Assembly (NCBI GenBank): GCA_010093515.1
Contig: MU001707.1
Span: forward strand, 39,922 to 73,085
Length of the DNA stretch: 33,164 nt
Reading direction: 5' to 3'
Source: Lineolata rhizophorae
Lineage: Eukaryota > Ascomycota > Dothideomycetes > Lineolatales > Lineolataceae
The notes under the pieces are model-generated. The model saw only the letters and a program-made list of their open reading frames with translations, did not search any database and was not told the origin of the DNA. Each line of letters opens with the position of its first letter. Positions within the stretch are counted from its first letter, which is position 1. Shown piece by piece: positions 28,789-33,164 of the stretch. Made by a program: the position numbers and the translations under genes.

Positions 28789-30714
28789 GACGAACGGATA
28801 TGCAACGATGCACCTTCGTTCCGGGGACGAGGAACGGAGGAAAGGGAGAAGCGGATGGGATTTAAAGGGGCCGGGAAAAGATCAACGCGCTGGGTGACAT
28901 CGGGACCCATCTTTATAGTGAGGACTCTTCGCCTTGGGGGGGGTGGGGCGGGGGGTTGCAATCGGTGCATCCCTGCGATCGGTGCATCCCCACAACCGGC
29001 CATGTCGTACGTCGTATACAGGCTCGACGCGGTGGGCACATGCGATCATCGGGCGTCGCAGCCGACGACGATCGGGCTTGGGGAGGCAGGGCCCACGGAA
29101 GCCGCTCAGGCGTTGGATTCTGGGCATGAGGCGCTTTGCCAAGGGCTCCGCCGTGCGGCGTCCCGCTTTGCCGAGCAAAACTCTCGGCGCCAGTTCTGGG
29201 CGGGAGACCGCCGAGCGCAAGCGTGCGACCGACGAAAACCGTCGACCGAAACAGAGAGGAGCGGGGAGGCGGATTTGAAGAAGAAAAATAAATGAACAGT
29301 TTTGATGAATTCCAAAGGACGCTTGGGTTAAAATAAGGAGAAAAAAAAAGAAAAGAAAAGAAACCAAAATTTGTCTTCTCTTTTCTTCAAGGCGCGCCCG
29401 GGGGCGGGTGGAAGGCGGGCGCGGAGCGGAATTGGCGACTGCGTAATCCAAGCAGGCCAAGCGGCTCGTCAGGCCCGCGCGTTGCACTCCCAAGGAGGCT
29501 CCCAAGAAGGCTCCCAAGAAGGCTCCGTCCGGCCCCAGAACGCCAAACCGCCGCCCGCCGGACAGCCATTCGCCCGTGGGCTGACGCGTTCGCCCCGGGT
29601 GCTCGCACTGGAGGCTCCTCTCGACTGCCCTTGCCGGCAATGCGTCCGGTCGGGCCCTTGGCCCACGGGGCCGGCGAGAGAACGGCACGCAGCACCACGA
29701 GCGAGCGGGCGCGATAAGACGACGGCGAGGAATGAAACGGGAATGGGGAACCGTTCGGAAATAATCAAAAGACACATTGTCGAGAGGGCGCTAGCGGGGG
29801 TCCGAGGCGGGTTTGCGTCGGTTCGTCCGAAATCCTTACTCGTGCACGGCGAACGTTTCAGGCGGTGACATCGCCCAGGACCGCAGCTTAGAAGCGCCAC
29901 CAGATCTCCGCACCACGCCACTCCTCGCCCCAAACTCCTCGCCCCAAGATGCGGAGCCGGCGCTACATACGTATGCGGGTAGAAGAATCCGGGGAAGGGC
30001 TGGGCAACGCAGGAGAAGGCGCGAAGAAGTTTCGTTTTACGTCACGGCCGAGGAGAGAGAACCGGTCTGCTTGGCGGCGGCTGGCGTTGCGCGACAAAAA
30101 CGCCTTCCGGCCTGACCGCGTGCGGCACAGTCTTCCCTCGGCAGAGAGCAGCAAATCCGAGGGCCGCAGCGCCGTCCGGGATCTGTGAAGTCGACTCGGT
30201 GCGACGATGTGACGTCGAGCGTCAGCGCCAACCACGATTTCCGTCCTGGGCAAGGCACTCGGCGCCAAGCGGTTTTCTGGGCGGCGGAGCTGGATCCGGA
30301 ACGCGATAGGTAAGTAAGGACACCAGGCACCGCGGCGCGAATCGGATGGCCGAGTTTGGAAATCCGGTGCATTCTGAGGTCAGCCGAGACGGACAAAAGT
30401 GCCGGCAAGGTATCTACGTAGTACAGACGGCTCGTTCTCTACTTCGAAGTAGCGGTCCAATCAGCCAGCCCGTTATCTCGAGCTAAGCATGTCCGTTCGG
30501 CGCCCTAGGCGAAATAAATACGACGAAAGAATGGAGACGAAAGCTTAGGCTGCTGGTAAAAAAAGGCGGTCGAAGACTGCAGACCGGGAGGCTTACCACG
30601 TAGTCTGTCCACGCGAGCAGTGGTTTGATCCACCTTCAATGCCAGTTCTCGCTGCCCGGGCACCAGACGGCGGGACCGACGTGCAAACCGGCGCCATATT
30701 GGCCTCGACAAGGT
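28789..30714. promoter_or_regulatory. Promoter of the MFS gene and long intergenic region
   Basis: For the minus-strand MFS gene, TATAAA (plus-strand TTTATA at 28912-28917) lies about 125 bp before the ATG. The rest holds A-rich tracts (29341-29363) and three CTCCCAAGAAGG-type 12-bp direct repeats (29486-29521). ORFs on both strands to about 165 codons have no recognisable content. No gene is supported. Confidence 0.45.
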
Positions 30715-31776
30715 TCACCATCCTTCGAGGCCGTGCAGCTCCACCCCCAGCTTCTCCACTTCCCTCCGGGGAAGCGTGTACGGCTCGGCCTCGAGGCCCA
30801 AGCGCGCCGCGAGCTGGGCGGCAAACGCGCCTGCGGCCTCGTCCACCGTGACGTCGGCGACGCCCTCGTTGCGCAGGCTCGTCGTGAGCCGGCCGTCCAT
30901 GCCGCACGCGACGATGCGCTCGAACCAGCGCAGGTCGGTGCTCACGTTAAGCGCGACGCCGTGCGACGCGACGTGGCGGCGGAGGTGGATGCCGATGGCC
31001 GCGATCTTCCTCCAACCATCGTCGCGTTCGAGCGCGTCCGCTTCTCCTCGCGCCCTCTCCACATGTTGCCCGTGCCGCCATATCCGAGACCCCTCCTCCG
31101 CCCCTGCCTCCTCCGCCTTCTTCTCCTTCTTCCCCTGCTTCTCCTCCCTCCCCTCTTCCGCTCCCACCCCCTCTGCCTCCCGCCCACAATGCCCCGCCCT
31201 CCTCACCCACACCCCCGTTCTCGCCGCGTCCACGCCTGCGCCGCCCCCGTGCCCCCGGACCCCCCACACGGCGCACGTGCGCACCAGCGCGGCCTCGAGC
31301 CGGGCCACCCAGCCGCCGACCCCGACCCCGACCGCCCGCAGGTCCGCCACCACGTACCCGACCAGCTGGCCGGGCCCGTGGAAGGTCGTCTGGCCGCCGC
31401 GCGGCGCCGCCGCCGCGACCGAGGCCGCCGGCCCCCCGTCGGGGCCCGGCGCCCGCAGCTGCGCGAGCAGCTGCGGCGGCGCGGCGTGCTGCCGGCGGCC
31501 GAGCGTGTAGGTTGGAGGGGGGGTGAAGGTGAGGAGGACGGGGGGGGAAGAGGACGAGGAGGGCGAGGGCGAGGAGAGCGAGGGCGAGGAGAGCGAGGGC
31601 GAGGAGGGCGATGGCGAGGCGGAGGCGTCTGGGTGGGCGGCGGGGGCGGCGGACGAGCGGCGCGCGCGGCTGGCGGCGGCCTTTTGCGCGAGCAGCCGCG
31701 AGCGGAAGACGTCCTGGATGCGGTTGGCGGTGGCGTACGGTGTGAGCCCCGGGAGGTGGAGGTGGCTCAGGCGCAT
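30715..31776 (-). CDS. LIP2: Octanoyl-[acyl-carrier-protein]:protein octanoyltransferase (LipB/Lip2 family), 353 aa
   Basis: This enzyme moves octanoate from acyl carrier protein to lysines of lipoate-dependent proteins (pyruvate and 2-oxoglutarate dehydrogenase, glycine cleavage H) and acts in mitochondria. The family core is complete: RGGQTTFHGPGQLVGY (126-141), TGVWV (187-191), RKIAAIGIH with the catalytic-type lysine 257, SHGVALNV (271-278) and the catalytic cysteine 291 in ACGMDG. Two low-complexity inserts are unusual. One is a Ser/Pro run (about 53-78) coded by a GAGGGCGAGGAGAGC-type repeat; the other is a charged ~63-residue stretch (192-254) between TGVWV and K257. The second could be a hidden intron starting GTGAGG, but no branch point is evident, so I keep it as coding. 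The start MRLSHLHLPG matches the family's N-terminus. Confidence 0.88.
   Translation of the reverse strand: MRLSHLHLPGLTPYATANRIQDVFRSRLLAQKAAASRARRSSAAPAAHPDASASPSPSSPSLSSPSLSSPSPSSSSSPPVLLTFTPPPTYTLGRRQHAAPPQLLAQLRAPGPDGGPAASVAAAAPRGGQTTFHGPGQLVGYVVADLRAVGVGVGGWVARLEAALVRTCAVWGVRGHGGGAGVDAARTGVWVRRAGHCGREAEGVGAEEGREEKQGKKEKKAEEAGAEEGSRIWRHGQHVERARGEADALERDDGWRKIAAIGIHLRRHVASHGVALNVSTDLRWFERIVACGMDGRLTTSLRNEGVADVTVDEAAGAFAAQLAARLGLEAEPYTLPRREVEKLGVELHGLEGW
31555..31615. repeat. Coding minisatellite in the octanoyltransferase gene
   Basis: Tandem GAG-GGC-GAG-GAG-AGC-type units on the plus strand encode the Ser/Pro/Leu run of the minus-strand protein. The unit length is a multiple of three, so copy-number change would keep the frame. 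Confidence 0.6.
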
Positions 31777-32116
31777 CTCGCGGGACAGTCGTGGATGAAG
31801 GGGGGAACGGTCGCGAGGCCGCGAGTGGTGAGGCGCGGAATCGAGCGCGGGTTATAGGTATGCGGAGGAAGCGGGGAGCGGTGGTTCGATCGGTGGTGAG
31901 GCAATGGAGATGTAAAGTGGTCTGTGCGCGTTGGGGATGGGCGGTGATGGCAGTGCGGCAGTATACTACGTACGGTGCGACTTCTGTAAGCGAACCTCAC
32001 CAAAACAAATCAGCTTACCAGAAATGCCTTGAATACATGGAAAATCTCTCTTCTTTAAAGAATCCTAAGGTAATGGGTATAATAATCACTTAGATATATT
32101 TTAAATGGTTAAAAAA
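31777..32116. other. 5' flank of the octanoyltransferase gene, becoming AT-rich
   Basis: The first ~200 bp should be the promoter of the minus-strand gene. From about 32000 the sequence is AT-rich and leads into the nested repeats. No gene is supported. Confidence 0.45.
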
Positions 32117-32341
32117 TGTTAGCATGTGTGTAGTTCCTAGCTAGTAGCATCGCACCAAGGTGCGATACTGTGCCAGTGTTAGAACTAGCATGCCCCAGCC
32201 TGCAACTAGCCAACTTGGCCAAAAGACAGGCATAGTATCGCACTTCAGTGCGATGCTGCTGGCTAGGGACTATATATATGCTAGCAGGTAGTCTTTTGGC
32301 CAAGTTGGCTAGTTGCGGGCTAGGGCATGCTAGTTCCAACA
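32117..32341 (-). mobile_element. TGTTAG-element copy 4, split by an insertion
   Basis: In reverse orientation, 32117-32176 is the 3' half (TGTTAGCATG ... hairpin ATCGCACC-AA-GGTGCGAT ... GTGCCAG). 32287-32341 is the 5' half (GGTAGTCTTTTGGCC ... GGGCATGCTAGTTCCAACA). They are separated by the forward copy at 32177-32286. In copy 2 (12 kb) the same place reads GCCAGTCTTTTGG without a break. Confidence 0.88.
32177..32286 (+). mobile_element. TGTTAG-element copy 5, complete, inserted in copy 4
   Basis: This is the best complete copy, 110 bp. It starts TGTTAGAACTAGCATGCCCC, contains AGCCAACTTGGCC and the perfect hairpin ATCGCACT-TC-AGTGCGAT, and ends GACTATATATATGCTAGCA. Flanking GCCAG (32172-32176) and GGTAG (32287-32291) may be a decayed 5-bp target-site duplication. 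TG...CA ends and a 5-bp duplication would fit a tiny solo LTR; the short inverted ends would also fit a MITE. Confidence 0.88.
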
Positions 32342-33133
32342 AATTCGGCAATTATACATCGTAGTCGATCGCTGGGTAGAAGATAAGGGTTCTTGAAACA
32401 TCTAGTCATAGTGTAGTAGTGTTATCGCGGTCCACTCAAGGGGTTCCTTCGGAGGCTCGATGTTCGGCTCGTCCGGATGTTGGGTGGCGGTTGTTGCAAC
32501 CGGATAGGCGTCAGTGCCAGTAACGGAGGCGAATCTACTCCTTGCAGTTCTCTAGTAGTACCTTAAGTACTTAGGTAAACCGTGTGCATTAAAGTAACTC
32601 CAACGAGCTATAAACTTGTATGCTGGTGCGGCCGTTTATATAGGTAACTTCCTAACACTCGTTGTCCAATCAGCTGGCCTGTTACTTGCTGATGCTAAGA
32701 CCTGGAGCACGCCGAGCGCGCGGAAGAACCGTTCTTCCCGGTGCTCCAGTTGCTCCGTTACATACCCGGGTTGCTGCCTGCCCTAATCCTTATCCGGGCC
32801 TGGCACTTGCGGCATGGGCTGTCCAACGCCAACCTATCCGCCCGGTGCTTGTTCTTTAGTTCCCTGCTCCGGCACCGCCACGTTCCCTCACTGTCTCCCT
32901 AGTCAGCGAAGCTCCTGGCGCACCTGGACCAATCCCTTGCTACCTGTCTAAACTTCGCCGCTGCGTCCCGTCGACAGTGCGTGTCGTGCCTCGCATAACA
33001 AGTAGAGTAGGATGTTCCTACCTAAGTTTTTCTTTACTTTGCAACCCCTTACGTAACTCCTTAACCCCGGCGAAGTGTATTTCACTTTCTCTCCCTTTTT
33101 CTTTTCTTTTATATCATCGATAACGTATTCCAC
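32342..33133. other. Terminal non-coding stretch, nothing firmly recognised
   Basis: It contains only short ORFs. GTCCAATCAGC at 32664-32674 is shared with 30454-30464 and may be just a CCAAT box. A T/C-rich stretch lies at 33080-33115. Confidence 0.4.
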
Positions 33134-33164
33134 CACCGAGTCGCTCACCCCACCGAGTCGCTCA
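33134..33164. repeat. 17-bp tandem repeat at the window edge
   Basis: CACCGAGTCGCTCACCC is followed by CACCGAGTCGCTCA, which is cut by the window end. This is a direct repeat with a 17-bp period that may continue outside. Confidence 0.7.

Noticed and set aside
30454-32674. GTCCAATCAGC shared between 30454-30464 and 32664-32674 with similar flanks
   Set aside because: It is a textbook CCAAT-box sequence; the similarity around it is too short and loose to claim an LTR pair.
1-33164. Search for biosynthetic cluster, defence island or CRISPR-like array
   Set aside because: No backbone biosynthetic enzymes, no regularly spaced repeats with unique spacers, and the genes are unrelated single functions.

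Overview
This window comes from the nuclear genome of a filamentous ascomycete (Pezizomycotina, probably Sordariomycetes). The genes are GC-rich and interrupted by short introns of about 50-130 nt, with GTRNGT-type donors, CTRAY branch points and YAG acceptors. The protein families are fungal: an Est1-type protein, a telobox Myb protein, a medusa-like domain, GPI-anchored secreted proteins and an MFS sugar transporter. Between the genes lie AT-rich, stop-riddled repeat relics with the look of repeat-induced point mutation (RIP).

Layout. Bases 1-6100 are a repeat-rich accessory stretch. It holds the 3' end of a pogo/Fot1-like transposase, a 62-bp tandem duplication with a perfect palindrome, a long hairpin, two eroded gene relics (one BTB/POZ-like) and one copy of a short TGTTAG...CTAACA element. 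Bases 6129-9221 (minus strand) hold a five-exon gene for an Est1-type DNA/RNA-binding protein, reconstructed here as 946 aa. Bases 10405-10983 hold a frame-broken but well conserved piece of a MedA/DUF7082-like gene. Bases 11260-18190 are a second repeat-rich stretch: alternating element ends and ~300-bp units, GC hairpins, three copies of a ~120-bp repeat, more copies of the TGTTAG element and a few doubtful or eroded ORFs.

From 18.3 kb to 31.8 kb the window is ordinary gene-bearing chromosome. It carries a Val/Thr-rich secreted protein (+), a Cys-rich GPI-type protein (+, two exons), a seven-span membrane protein (-, two exons), a telobox double-Myb protein of the Teb1/Tay1 type (+), an MFS sugar transporter (-, four exons) and a mitochondrial-type octanoyltransferase (-). 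After 31.8 kb repeats return, including one TGTTAG element inserted inside another.

The genes are independent housekeeping or lineage genes and I see no shared pathway or cluster. The one theme is that two families linked to telomeres (Est1-type and Teb1/Tay1-type) sit about 15 kb apart, which I treat as probably coincidental. The most novel material is the compact TGTTAG element family, whose internal hairpin keeps pairing while its sequence changes. I saw no tRNA, rRNA or CRISPR array by eye.
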